Source: Spirochaetaceae bacterium (GTDB lineage Bacteria; Spirochaetota; Spirochaetia; DSM-27196; SKKC01). Taken from it: a stretch of DNA of 30,241 bases. The notes below the pieces were generated by a model that was given only the letters and a program-made list of their open reading frames with translations, made no database searches and was not told the origin of the DNA. A program made the position numbers and the translations under genes. How positions within the stretch are numbered: the first letter of the stretch is position 1; each line of letters begins with the position of its first letter. Below are positions 8,638 through 16,186 of this stretch, one piece after another. The stretch spans positions 1-30,241 of the forward strand of contig PUOG01000258.1 of NCBI GenBank assembly GCA_003552745.1, read 5' to 3'.

Positions 8638-10173
8638 ATGACGCGTCGGAAAGTGCTATTCGCAGTGTTATCGCTAGCTCTGGCTTCCGTATCCGTTCAG
8701 GCGCAACAGCGCTCTGCCTATTTCGACGAGCCCGGGGAGCTCATTCTGCCCGCCGACTACACTTCCGACCAGCGATACCCGCTTCTTATTCTCCTTCCGT
8801 ACACCGGCGGAACAGCGACCGAGCAAGCAAGGGCATTCGGCGTTGAACCCGGTGAACAGGAAGGATTTGCTGTTCTTCTGCCGAAAGGCCGGTTCGTGAG
8901 GTCCGACTATCTTCCGGACTTTCTTTCCTTCGTTGGATGGTTCGAGGAGCGGCTGTATCGCGATGTCTCCCGAGCCGTCGAGGAGCACTCCATTGATCCC
9001 GGGCAGGTGTATGTCGGCGGCTATTCTCTCGGTGGTGACTTGTCCTGGGCGTTGTCTGTCCGGAATCCCGACGACTTCGCCGGTGCAGTCGTTGCAGGGA
9101 GTCGCAGCAGCCATCCGGTAGAAAATGCGAACCTCAAGCGACTTTCCGAACGACGGTTTCGGGCGGCGTTGCTCATAGGCGATCGCGATACGGTGGATCG
9201 TCGTCGCGGCCTTGATGCAGCTCGGCGTACGCTCGAAGACGCTGATGTTGAGATCATGTACGCCGAGTACGATGGTGCTCACGAGTTGCCTCCGCAGTCG
9301 CTCACCGTAGAGGCTCTGGAGTTCATATCGGGGAACGGCGATCAACGGATCGCAGCCGCCGGGACATCGTGGCCCTCGACGCCACAGGCTCGGCGTCGAG
9401 ATCTGCTGTCTGGGTTCCGTGGCGCAGGGGGTACGACCGGACGGTTGACACTGGAAGCCGACCTTCCGGTCTCTATTTCGAGGTACTACACGACCGGTGT
9501 TGGATTCACGGGCGCAGGTTCGGCTGGACTTCGGTACGAGACTCTTCTTGATCGGGCGTGGATTTCCGCCGATTTCGAGCTGTACTCCGGAATTACGACT
9601 GCGGATCGGTACAGTCGGCGTGCGTCGAGTGGGGTATATGCCGCATTCGGTGAGCAGTGGCTCTTCGGCGGCGGTATCTCGTGGGACTGGGCACGCTGGT
9701 TGAGTGAGGACGGGCGGCTCGATACGGCGAGCGATCTCGGTTCCGGGAGCATATACCGGCGGGCACGACTCTCAGCGGTCGCCGTGTATCGCGGCGCGCG
9801 GCGATACACACCGATGGCCACGATGGTCGCGACCTATGAGACTCCCTCATTCTTATCACCGCCGGTCGTGCCGCATCTCGCGAATCTGGCACTCGACGGT
9901 ACGGTCTGGGTCACGGATCGGCTCTCGCTTTCGGCCGGTACATCATACGGAACGCGGCAACGACTGCCGGTGACCGAGCGAGGCGAACAGTCGGACGTGC
10001 TCGATGCCGTTTTCGCCTGGTCGCTCGGTGCAGGCTTCTCGCTGCGCGACGACACACACGTATCGATGTCACATCGCGGTGAATGGCGAGCCGATAGTGC
10101 CGATGCCGAAAGTGGTCCCCGCAGCGGCTACGAGGGTGAGTGGCGTCTCTCGCTGCGTTTCTCGGTTCTATAG
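8638..10173 (+). CDS. Secreted alpha/beta hydrolase fused to a putative outer-membrane beta-barrel
   Basis: A 511-residue protein. A signal peptide (residues 1-22, VLFAVLSLALASVSVQA) probably carries it across the inner membrane. Residues about 30-235 are an esterase-like alpha/beta hydrolase: oxyanion-side LLPYTGG, nucleophile elbow GGYSLGG with Ser130, an acid in GDRDTVD (182-187), and His215 in YDGAHELPP. From about 265 to the end the sequence alternates polar and hydrophobic/aromatic residues in 10-14 residue runs (ISRYYTTGVGFTGAGSAGL; ERAWISADF-type strands; GVYAAFGEQWLFGGGISWDW; EWRLSLRFSVL), as in an outer-membrane barrel with a hydrophobic final strand. ATG 8638 is preceded by GGAG and lies 16 bases after the kinase stop, so it probably shares that transcript. 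The barrel call is from pattern only. Substrate is unknown. Confidence 0.7.
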   Translation: MTRRKVLFAVLSLALASVSVQAQQRSAYFDEPGELILPADYTSDQRYPLLILLPYTGGTATEQARAFGVEPGEQEGFAVLLPKGRFVRSDYLPDFLSFVGWFEERLYRDVSRAVEEHSIDPGQVYVGGYSLGGDLSWALSVRNPDDFAGAVVAGSRSSHPVENANLKRLSERRFRAALLIGDRDTVDRRRGLDAARRTLEDADVEIMYAEYDGAHELPPQSLTVEALEFISGNGDQRIAAAGTSWPSTPQARRRDLLSGFRGAGGTTGRLTLEADLPVSISRYYTTGVGFTGAGSAGLRYETLLDRAWISADFELYSGITTADRYSRRASSGVYAAFGEQWLFGGGISWDWARWLSEDGRLDTASDLGSGSIYRRARLSAVAVYRGARRYTPMATMVATYETPSFLSPPVVPHLANLALDGTVWVTDRLSLSAGTSYGTRQRLPVTERGEQSDVLDAVFAWSLGAGFSLRDDTHVSMSHRGEWRADSADAESGPRSGYEGEWRLSLRFSVL

Positions 10174-10229
10174 AATTCGGTTCGTCGCCGCGGTACGAGC
10201 AAACCCACGCAGACCCATATCGGATAACC

Positions 10230-10258
10230 TTGACTCGGGTAACCAGCGGGTATACGCT
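10230..10258 (+). promoter_or_regulatory. Candidate sigma-70 promoter for the GH88 operon
   Basis: TTGACT (10230-10235) is followed after 17 bases by TACGCT (10253-10258). This lies in the 183-base gap before the GH88 gene, the longest gap on that strand in the area. The -35 is good and the -10 is poor. An imperfect inverted repeat AACCAG/CTGGTT (10241-10246 and 10265-10270) brackets the -10 and could be a regulator site. No clear LacI-type palindrome with a central CG was found. Confidence 0.35.
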
Positions 10259-10356
10259 CGCTCTACTGGTTGCATGCAATACGACCGCGATAGACTGATC
10301 GCCAAGTCAAGAATTAATGGACCGGCTTTGCTCCGCCGAGGAGGTTTCGAAGTAGT

Positions 10357-11751
10357 ATGGAAATACGGGATGAGATAACGGCGAATACGCTGTTGCCGGC
10401 AACGGAGATGGTTTTCGAGGCCGCACGTGCGGCAACCCATCGGCTGAAGGAGCGTGCGCCGGAGCTCGAGGGAGCGCCGGTGTTCACCGTGGAAGGCCGC
10501 TATATGCCGAAGGGTTGGACCGAGTGGACGCAAGGTTTTCAGTTCGGAAACGCAGTGCTTCTCTATGACGCTCTCGGTGATGAGGCTCTTCTCGAATACG
10601 GACGCAGCGAAACCGTGCGAAGAATGACACCACATCTTACTCACACGGGAGTGCACGATCACGGTTTCAACAACGTCAGCACCTACGGCAATCTGCTGCG
10701 ACTGTCCTATGAAGGGCGCATCCCGAAAGACGAGTGGGAGCGGGAGTTCTACCGTCTCGCGCTCAAGGTGAGCGGCTGTGTCCAGGCGGCGCGATGGACC
10801 CCCCTACCGGGCGGACTCGGTTACGTACCATCGTTCAACGGTGCGCACTCACTATTTGCGGATACGATAAGATCGATGCGCTCGCTAGCGGTGGGCTATC
10901 GACTTGGCGCGGAGCTTCACGGGGAGCAGGACGTCCGCATCTCCCTGCTCAAGCGACTTCTCCAGCACAGCGAAACGACCGCGCGTTACAACGTCTATTT
11001 CGGCGCCGGACGTGATCGCTGGGATATTCGTGGGCGTGTTGTCCACGAAAGCCTCTTCAATGTACAGAGCGGCTCATATCGTGCGCCCTCTTCACAGCAA
11101 GGCTACTCCCCGTTTACTACGTGGACTCGCGGCCATGCGTGGATCATGTGCGGCTTCGCCGAGCTCTTGGAGTTCCTTGAAACAGTCGACGACTCGGAGT
11201 TTCAGAAGCACGGAGTCGACGGGCTACGCTCGAAATCTTCGATTCTCGAAAGATTTCGGGAAGTGGCAAAGGCTGTCGCGGAGTTCTACATCGACCATAC
11301 TGCAATAGACGGGATACCGTACTGGGATACCGGTGCGCCCGGGCTTGCTCAACTTGGAGATTGGAGATCGAAGCCGGCTGATCCGTGGAATCAGCATGAG
11401 CCGGTCGACAGCTCGGCGGCTGCGATCGGAGCTCAGGGCCTGCTGCGGCTGGGGCGTGTACTGGGATCGAAAGGCGATCGTTACACAGGTGCAGGCCTGA
11501 CCGTCTGCTCTACGCTGTTCGACGACCGATATCTGTCGCGAGATGATGCCCACGAAGGGATACTGCTGCACTCTCTCTATCACCGTCCGAATCAGTGGGA
11601 CCACGAACCGGACAGCGACGGTGTAGCACGGGGTGAGAGCTGTATGTGGGGCGATTACCATCTGCTGGAGCTCGCCTTGTACGTCTCGCGCCTTGGACGG
11701 GATCAGCCGTATCTGACGTTCGACCCGGAGATGGCGGATGCCGGCGGATGA
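10357..11751 (+). CDS. Glycoside hydrolase family 88 (unsaturated glucuronyl hydrolase-like)
   Basis: A 464-residue (alpha/alpha)6-barrel enzyme of the GH88 type, which removes 4,5-unsaturated uronic acids from oligosaccharides made by polysaccharide lyases. The motifs are in order: HDHGF with the probable catalytic Asp101, ADTIRSM with the second Asp169, TTWTRGHAWIMCGFAELL near 250-267, the hallmark VDSSAAAIGAQGLLRL near 355-370, and ESCMWGDYHLLELAL near the end. There is no signal peptide, so it acts in the cytoplasm on imported oligosaccharides. AGGAGG (10339-10344) is 12 bases before the ATG. The following dehydrogenase overlaps by 14 bases and a LacI regulator comes next, which supports a small sugar operon. 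The exact uronide is unknown. Confidence 0.85.
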   Translation: MEIRDEITANTLLPATEMVFEAARAATHRLKERAPELEGAPVFTVEGRYMPKGWTEWTQGFQFGNAVLLYDALGDEALLEYGRSETVRRMTPHLTHTGVHDHGFNNVSTYGNLLRLSYEGRIPKDEWEREFYRLALKVSGCVQAARWTPLPGGLGYVPSFNGAHSLFADTIRSMRSLAVGYRLGAELHGEQDVRISLLKRLLQHSETTARYNVYFGAGRDRWDIRGRVVHESLFNVQSGSYRAPSSQQGYSPFTTWTRGHAWIMCGFAELLEFLETVDDSEFQKHGVDGLRSKSSILERFREVAKAVAEFYIDHTAIDGIPYWDTGAPGLAQLGDWRSKPADPWNQHEPVDSSAAAIGAQGLLRLGRVLGSKGDRYTGAGLTVCSTLFDDRYLSRDDAHEGILLHSLYHRPNQWDHEPDSDGVARGESCMWGDYHLLELALYVSRLGRDQPYLTFDPEMADAGG

Positions 11752-12817
11752 CGGAGATAGCGTTGGCGGTGCAGATGGCATCCCACTCGGCCAACACGAG
11801 GATAGACCGCTGCGCGCCCTGGTCCTGACACCGCATTCGGATCTTCGGCGAACGGTTACCGGTTCGCTTCCGATTGAGATCGCCAAGAGCATTACCTTCG
11901 ATCTGTGGGAAGCAGACACCGGACCACCCTCTGCAATTATCTTGCGAGAATACGACATTCTGGTTACCGGCTGGGGAGCGCCGATGCTCCCAGCCGAGCT
12001 CGCAGAGGATCAACCGGATGCAGCATCGGCCTCGCCCCGACGCACGAGGTACGTCCTGCACCTAACCGGCGAGCTTCGCAATATCGTGCCACGCGCTATT
12101 GTCCGATCGCCTCAGTGGATTGTGACGAACTGGGGCACGGCTATTTCGCGTTTCGTCGCGGAGATGAACCTTGCACTGCTTCTCGCCGCCGCACGACGTA
12201 TTCCGGAAGCGAAGACTTCGATTACGAGCGGACAATGGAAAGAACGGCTGGCACCCGGCACTACGCTCCTCGGAAAGGTGGTAGGGCTGTTCGGTTACGG
12301 GCGGATCGCACGCGACTTCGTTCGACTGTTGGAGCCGTTCGGTTGTCACATGCTCGTCTACGATCCATACGTTTCGGCGCAGGAAGTGGAAGGAATCGAG
12401 CGTGTTCACACGGTCGAAGAGCTCTTCGATCGCGCCTCGATAGTGTCGCTGCATGCCGGTCTTACGCCGGAAACCGAAGGGCGGATCGGATATGACCTTC
12501 TGTCCCGATTACCCGAAGACGGAATCGTAATTAACACTGCAAGAGCGGGTCTGATCGATGAAGATGCTCTACTCCGGGCCGTACGACAGACATCACTCCG
12601 ATTCGGTCTCGATGTGTACCATCGCGAGCCTCCGGATCGTGAATCCGAAATAGTCCGGTGCGATAGAGTTGTGTGTACTCCTCACACAGGCGGCGAGGTT
12701 GGGACGGCGATGTACGAACAGATCAGACAGGTAGCGCTTGAGAATCTCCGTCGATATCTTGCTGGGCATAGGCTCTATTTTATTGTCGACGAAGAGTTAT
12801 ACGATAGGATGACGTAG
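11738..12817 (+). CDS. D-isomer-specific 2-hydroxyacid dehydrogenase family protein
   Basis: A 359-residue NAD(P)-dependent dehydrogenase. The Rossmann fingerprint is GLFGYGRIARDFVRLL (183-198) with the acidic residue Asp209 closing the second strand (MLVYDPY), which favours NAD(H). The catalytic triad is Arg269 (VINTARAGLIDEDAL), Glu297 (DVYHREPP) and His316 (CTPHTGG). The first 25 residues are poorly conserved-looking, and the true start could be a little further in. It overlaps the GH88 gene by 14 bases, so coupling is likely. This suggests a role in reducing or oxidising the keto-sugar acid released by GH88, which is an inference. Other family members act on phosphoglycerate, glyoxylate or lactate, and the sequence does not decide between these. 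Confidence 0.85.
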   Translation: MPADDGDSVGGADGIPLGQHEDRPLRALVLTPHSDLRRTVTGSLPIEIAKSITFDLWEADTGPPSAIILREYDILVTGWGAPMLPAELAEDQPDAASASPRRTRYVLHLTGELRNIVPRAIVRSPQWIVTNWGTAISRFVAEMNLALLLAAARRIPEAKTSITSGQWKERLAPGTTLLGKVVGLFGYGRIARDFVRLLEPFGCHMLVYDPYVSAQEVEGIERVHTVEELFDRASIVSLHAGLTPETEGRIGYDLLSRLPEDGIVINTARAGLIDEDALLRAVRQTSLRFGLDVYHREPPDRESEIVRCDRVVCTPHTGGEVGTAMYEQIRQVALENLRRYLAGHRLYFIVDEELYDRMT

Positions 12818-12888
12818 TTGCCGCAATAAACTTGCGCTCAGTGCGTGGACAATTCGGTGCGCGGCGGGTACGGTAGGCTGATATACTC

Positions 12889-13878
12889 ATGACGGCTGAT
12901 AAGAAAAGAGTGACCCTCAGCGATGTGGCTCAGTCCCTTGACGTGTCGGTAAGCACGGTATCCCGCGCCTTGCGTCAGTCCCCGCTCGTTGACGAGAAGA
13001 CTGCGCAGAGGATACGCGAAGAGGCCGCACGGCTCGGCTATGAATTCAAGCCCAAACGTCGTCAGGCCGGGCGAGCGATTCTTACTATCGCCGTTCTGCT
13101 CCCGGCGCAGAGCGATTCGTGGCTCCATCTCTTTTACGATCCGGGGCGTCTCATGCAGACGCTGCAGGAGGGATTCGGTGGCACTCGCACGAATCTCGTG
13201 TGCGTTCCCGACGCCGACTGGAAGGACCTCTTTGCTCACAAGAAGCTTGGAGGGATCGACGGTTGCATCGTTGCGTTCGCCGATCCGCCTCCGGAGCTTG
13301 CCGAACGAATGGATCAGGCCGCTATCCCGCGAATCACGCTTAACCGTGTTCTTGCGAACGGCAACTACATTTGCCGCGATCAGAAGCACGCTATGGAGCT
13401 CCACTTCGAACGAATCCGTTCGGTACTTGGACCGGATGCGCGAATCGCTTATCTGCACTTCGACCGTATACCCGGCGTCTCGAAGTCACGCTACGAAGGG
13501 TTTCTCGAACACCGCACCGCAGGCGACATTTACACCGTTTCGAGCCTCGGCGAGATCAATGATGAGTTTTTCTCCTGGATCCGGTCCGGCCGATATCGGG
13601 CTCTGATCTGCTTCAACGATGTTTTGGCCGTCTACGCATACCAGGCTGCACTCCATCGTGCAATTCGGATTCCGGAAGACCTGGCGCTTGCGGGATTCGA
13701 CAACTCACCGGTCAGGCGGCTTACGGAAAAGCCGATCGACACCGTCGAGCTCGGTACCGACGAAATCGGTCGAGACGCCGCCGAATGGCTGCGAGCGGCG
13801 ATTATCGATCCCTCGGTCGCCCCGATTCGCAAGATGCTCATTTCTACCTACGTTCCGGGCTCCACGATAACAACATAG
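12889..13878 (+). CDS. LacI-family transcriptional regulator
   Basis: A 329-residue regulator. The N-terminal helix-turn-helix (about 7-32: TLSDVAQSLDVSVSTVSRAL) and hinge helix (about 45-58) are typical of LacI. The rest (about 62-325) is a periplasmic-binding-protein-like effector domain, with ICFNDVLAVYAYQAALHRAI and IPEDLALAGFDNSP being family hallmarks. It probably binds a sugar or sugar acid and controls the GH88/dehydrogenase genes immediately upstream on the same strand. The 71-base gap before it contains no convincing promoter, and the ribosome site is weak. No operator could be assigned with confidence. Effector is unknown. Confidence 0.9.
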   Translation: MTADKKRVTLSDVAQSLDVSVSTVSRALRQSPLVDEKTAQRIREEAARLGYEFKPKRRQAGRAILTIAVLLPAQSDSWLHLFYDPGRLMQTLQEGFGGTRTNLVCVPDADWKDLFAHKKLGGIDGCIVAFADPPPELAERMDQAAIPRITLNRVLANGNYICRDQKHAMELHFERIRSVLGPDARIAYLHFDRIPGVSKSRYEGFLEHRTAGDIYTVSSLGEINDEFFSWIRSGRYRALICFNDVLAVYAYQAALHRAIRIPEDLALAGFDNSPVRRLTEKPIDTVELGTDEIGRDAAEWLRAAIIDPSVAPIRKMLISTYVPGSTITT

Positions 13879-13888
13879 CAGTGACCGG

Positions 13889-14556
13889 CTACGCGAGAGC
13901 GAGAATCGTGACCGCGCTCGCGATACCGGCCGCAGCCGCGGCAATCAGTCCGACGGCGATCGGTCGAAATCCCAATCGTGACAGGGTGCGGATGTTCGTG
14001 CGCAGTCCGACTCCGGCAAGCGCCGAGACGAGCATGAATACCGCGGTCGTCTCGAGTACCGAAGCGATGGCTGACCAATACGACTGCTCGAAAAGCCAAA
14101 GCGCGCGTCCCGTGGCGGTGAGCGACGAATCGCCGAAACCCCGCATATCGCGGTTCCTACGCCTATGAGTGCCCCGAGGCGGCCGGGTACGCGCATAAGT
14201 CGACTTGCCACGACAACGACCGCGAGCGCGAAGAGCACCGTCGTGACGACGACCGGTATCGCTGAGACTCCGACGCTGCCCGCCGCGTGGAGGCTCAGTC
14301 GGAAGCCGAGCAGAATGACGCCGAGTTTCAAAAGGCGAGTCGCCGCGAAGGCAACCCCGGTCTCGTACTTCGCTCCGTGACGAGCGGTGTTTGCCACCGC
14401 CATTCCGGTTATCAGGGCGACCATTACGGAGGAGATCGGGGAGCTGTCATATCCGAGCAGAACGGTTCCAATGACGTCTGCTACGAAAATGGAGGCGATT
14501 GCGATGCAGATCACGAGCAATAGACCGGGGAGTGCCTGTTTACGAATCCTACGCAT
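13889..14556 (-). pseudogene. Broken YeiH-family (UPF0324) membrane protein gene: internal deletion plus frame change
   Basis: Reading from 14556 down, the first about 143 codons match the N-terminal half of the YeiH family: GMAVANTARHGAKYETGVAF, RLLKLGVILLGFRLSLHAAG, and the family motif GVGTAICGVSAI, which ends near 14128. The frame then turns to Arg/Ser/Pro-rich nonsense. A different frame, read from 14146 to 13889, carries the C-terminal helices of the same family (LETTAVFMLVSALAGVGLRT, then LSRLGFRPIAVGLIAAAA). The central half, well over 100 residues in intact members of about 330-350, is missing. So one event removed the middle and shifted the frame, with a junction near 14090-14130. 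The gene converges with lacI and diverges from the thioredoxin-fold gene. It is almost certainly non-functional unless the window has an assembly error. Confidence 0.8.
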
Positions 14557-14603
14557 CGCGATACCTTATGGGGCCCATACTGAACATATGAACAGGAGGA
14601 TAC

Positions 14604-15185
14604 ATGGCTGCTACCCCATCGACAATGGTAGAAGTAGGAACACCGATGCCGAAGTTTTCGCTGACTGATACGGTGAGCGGATCAACCATCGACGACGACT
14701 ACTTCAACGACGCGCGCGCTGCGCTGATTATGTTCATCTGCAATCACTGTCCGTTCGTGATTCACGTTCGGGACGAACTCATCAATGTCGCGAAAGAGTA
14801 CGCCGGAAAGGGTGTAAAAACCGTTGCCATCAGTGCGAACGATCCGGTGACTCACGGTGACGACTCACCGGAAAAAATGGCGGAACTCGCTCGAAAGATG
14901 AGCTTTCCCTTCCCGTATCTCTTCGATGAGTCGCAGGAAGTTGCCAAGAGCTTCAAAGCTGCGTGCACGCCTGACTTCTTCCTGTATGACTCCAACCGAC
15001 GCCTTTACTATAGGGGACAGCTCGACGACTCACGCCCCGGTAATGACAAACCGGTCGACGGGCGTGATTTGCGGGCAGCAATCGATACGCTACTCGCCGG
15101 TGGACCGCCTCCGAGCGACCAACGGGCAAGTATGGGGTGTAACATCAAGTGGAAACCGGGTAACGAGCCCGATTACTACTCATAA
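14604..15185 (+). CDS. Thioredoxin-fold redox protein (AhpC/TSA-like, CxxC)
   Basis: A 193-residue peroxiredoxin-like thioredoxin-fold protein. The active site is ICNHCPFV, a CxxC pair at Cys46 and Cys49. A later AACTPDFFLYD carries the cis-Pro loop Thr-Pro. The C-terminal GCNIKWKPGNEPDY-type tail is typical of the PRX-like subgroup annotated as thioredoxin family protein. There is no signal peptide, so it is cytoplasmic. AGGAGGA (14594-14600) precedes ATG 14604. It probably reduces peroxides or protein disulfides; the CxxC favours a thioredoxin-type exchange over a one-Cys peroxidase. Its upstream neighbour is the divergent broken membrane gene, and a long hairpin follows it before the FKBP gene. 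Confidence 0.85.
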   Translation: MAATPSTMVEVGTPMPKFSLTDTVSGSTIDDDYFNDARAALIMFICNHCPFVIHVRDELINVAKEYAGKGVKTVAISANDPVTHGDDSPEKMAELARKMSFPFPYLFDESQEVAKSFKAACTPDFFLYDSNRRLYYRGQLDDSRPGNDKPVDGRDLRAAIDTLLAGGPPPSDQRASMGCNIKWKPGNEPDYYS

Positions 15186-15244
15186 GCACGCTGCAATTAG
15201 CAACGTCGGCGCGGATGTATGTCTGATTAGCCTATGCTGCCAAA

Positions 15245-15282
15245 CCGGTTGCCGCATCCGTCAGGAGGGTTGCGGCAACCGG
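15245..15282 (+). promoter_or_regulatory. Perfect 12-bp hairpin with Shine-Dalgarno-like loop upstream of the FKBP gene
   Basis: CCGGTTGCCGCA (15245-15256) and TGCGGCAACCGG (15271-15282) are perfect reverse complements with a 14-base loop. The loop contains AGGAGGG (15263-15269). No T run follows on the plus strand, so it is not a standard intrinsic terminator. It could protect the 3' end of the upstream message, act as a Rho-assisted stop, or modulate FKBP expression. A TGGTATAAT at 15300-15308 resembles an extended -10 but overlaps the start codon. Confidence 0.6.
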
Positions 15283-15306
15283 GGGCAAGCGTGTTACCGT
15301 GGTATA

Positions 15307-15780
15307 ATGACAGTTGAAAAAGACACAGTTGTTACCATGGACTACTCGTTGACCGACGACGAGGGAACAATCCTCGATACGTCGGAAGGTCGGGGCCCGC
15401 TCAGCTACATCCACGGCAAGGGGAACATTATTCCCGGGTTGGAAGACGCGCTCGAGGGGAAGGAAGAGGGCGACCATGTCGAAGCCGTCGTGCAGCCGTC
15501 AGAAGCGTATGGCGAGCGTGACGAGGAAAGAGTGGTGTCCATTCCACGTGATCGCTTCAGTGGTGTCGACACGATCGAACCCGGTATGCAGTTCCAGGCT
15601 CAGGTGGACGGGCAAACCCAGATACTGACGGTGCAGGAAGCGGGAGAAGAGAACGTAACAGTAGACGCCAACCATCCGCTTGCCGGCAAGACCCTGAAGT
15701 TCGAGGTAGAAATCCGTGAAGTGCGCGAGGCGAGCGAACAGGAGAAGGCGGAAGGGCGCGTACAGGACGAGGAAGAGTAG
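15307..15780 (+). CDS. FKBP-type peptidyl-prolyl cis-trans isomerase, SlyD-like
   Basis: A 157-residue SlyD-type FKBP. The N-terminus (MTVEKDTVVTMDYSLTDDEG) matches SlyD from its first residue, which fixes ATG 15307 although no clear ribosome site precedes it. Next come the FKBP core (GPLSYIHGKGNIIPGLEDAL), the insert-in-flap chaperone domain at about 70-120, and the closing strand AGKTLKFEVEIREV. The C-terminal tail is Glu-rich (EQEKAEGRVQDEEE) and lacks the His/Cys metal-binding tail of E. coli SlyD. It catalyses proline isomerisation and chaperones folding in the cytoplasm. Confidence 0.9.
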   Translation: MTVEKDTVVTMDYSLTDDEGTILDTSEGRGPLSYIHGKGNIIPGLEDALEGKEEGDHVEAVVQPSEAYGERDEERVVSIPRDRFSGVDTIEPGMQFQAQVDGQTQILTVQEAGEENVTVDANHPLAGKTLKFEVEIREVREASEQEKAEGRVQDEEE

Positions 15781-15788
15781 TATTCGGA

Positions 15789-16160
15789 TTGGTGGTAGCC
15801 ACCGGTAAGTCAACGTATGAGCTTGTTCTGAGAAGCGTTTCGGGGGGTGAGATGCGCCGTGTTCTCATAGTGGATTCCAGTGACTTCGAGCGACGAATCG
15901 TCTCCGTCGATCTTACGCCAAGTCCCATGCCGCTCATCTCGGATCTCAGCCCTTCGGCTCGACAATATGCTGCCGCCAGCGACACGGTCATATTTCTCGA
16001 CGAGGGAGCCGACCCGGTGGTGCTGAAATCCCCGGAGCTGAACCTCGGGCCTTATCCGTGGAAGAAGCTGGAGAGTACGTTCTACGGCCGGAACCTACAC
16101 TCACATCGCCGCACCGCCGAAGCGCGGTCGGAGACAGGGAAAGTCGACCAGAGGGCATGA
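15789..16160 (+). CDS. Small hypothetical protein, start uncertain
   Basis: The open frame runs from TTG 15789 to 16160 (123 residues), beginning nine bases after the FKBP stop. An alternative ATG at 15852 sits just after GGGGGGTGAG and would give 102 residues. The ordered part alternates beta-like segments (MRRVLIVDSSDFERRIVSVD; DTVIFLDEGADPVVLKSPEL), followed by PYPWKKLESTFYGRNLH and a charged tail. I do not recognise the family. Same-strand position, a plausible ribosome site and balanced composition favour a real gene. Confidence 0.45.
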   Translation: MVVATGKSTYELVLRSVSGGEMRRVLIVDSSDFERRIVSVDLTPSPMPLISDLSPSARQYAAASDTVIFLDEGADPVVLKSPELNLGPYPWKKLESTFYGRNLHSHRRTAEARSETGKVDQRA

Positions 16161-16186
16161 TTCACCGTACCGTGGCTATTCCGCGG

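Noticed and set aside
12845..12888. TATACT just before lacI as a -10 box
   Set aside because: It lies one base from the ATG, with no -35 at a suitable distance.
15300..15308. TGGTATAAT as the FKBP promoter
   Set aside because: Transcription would start after the ATG fixed by SlyD similarity, so it cannot serve the full-length protein.
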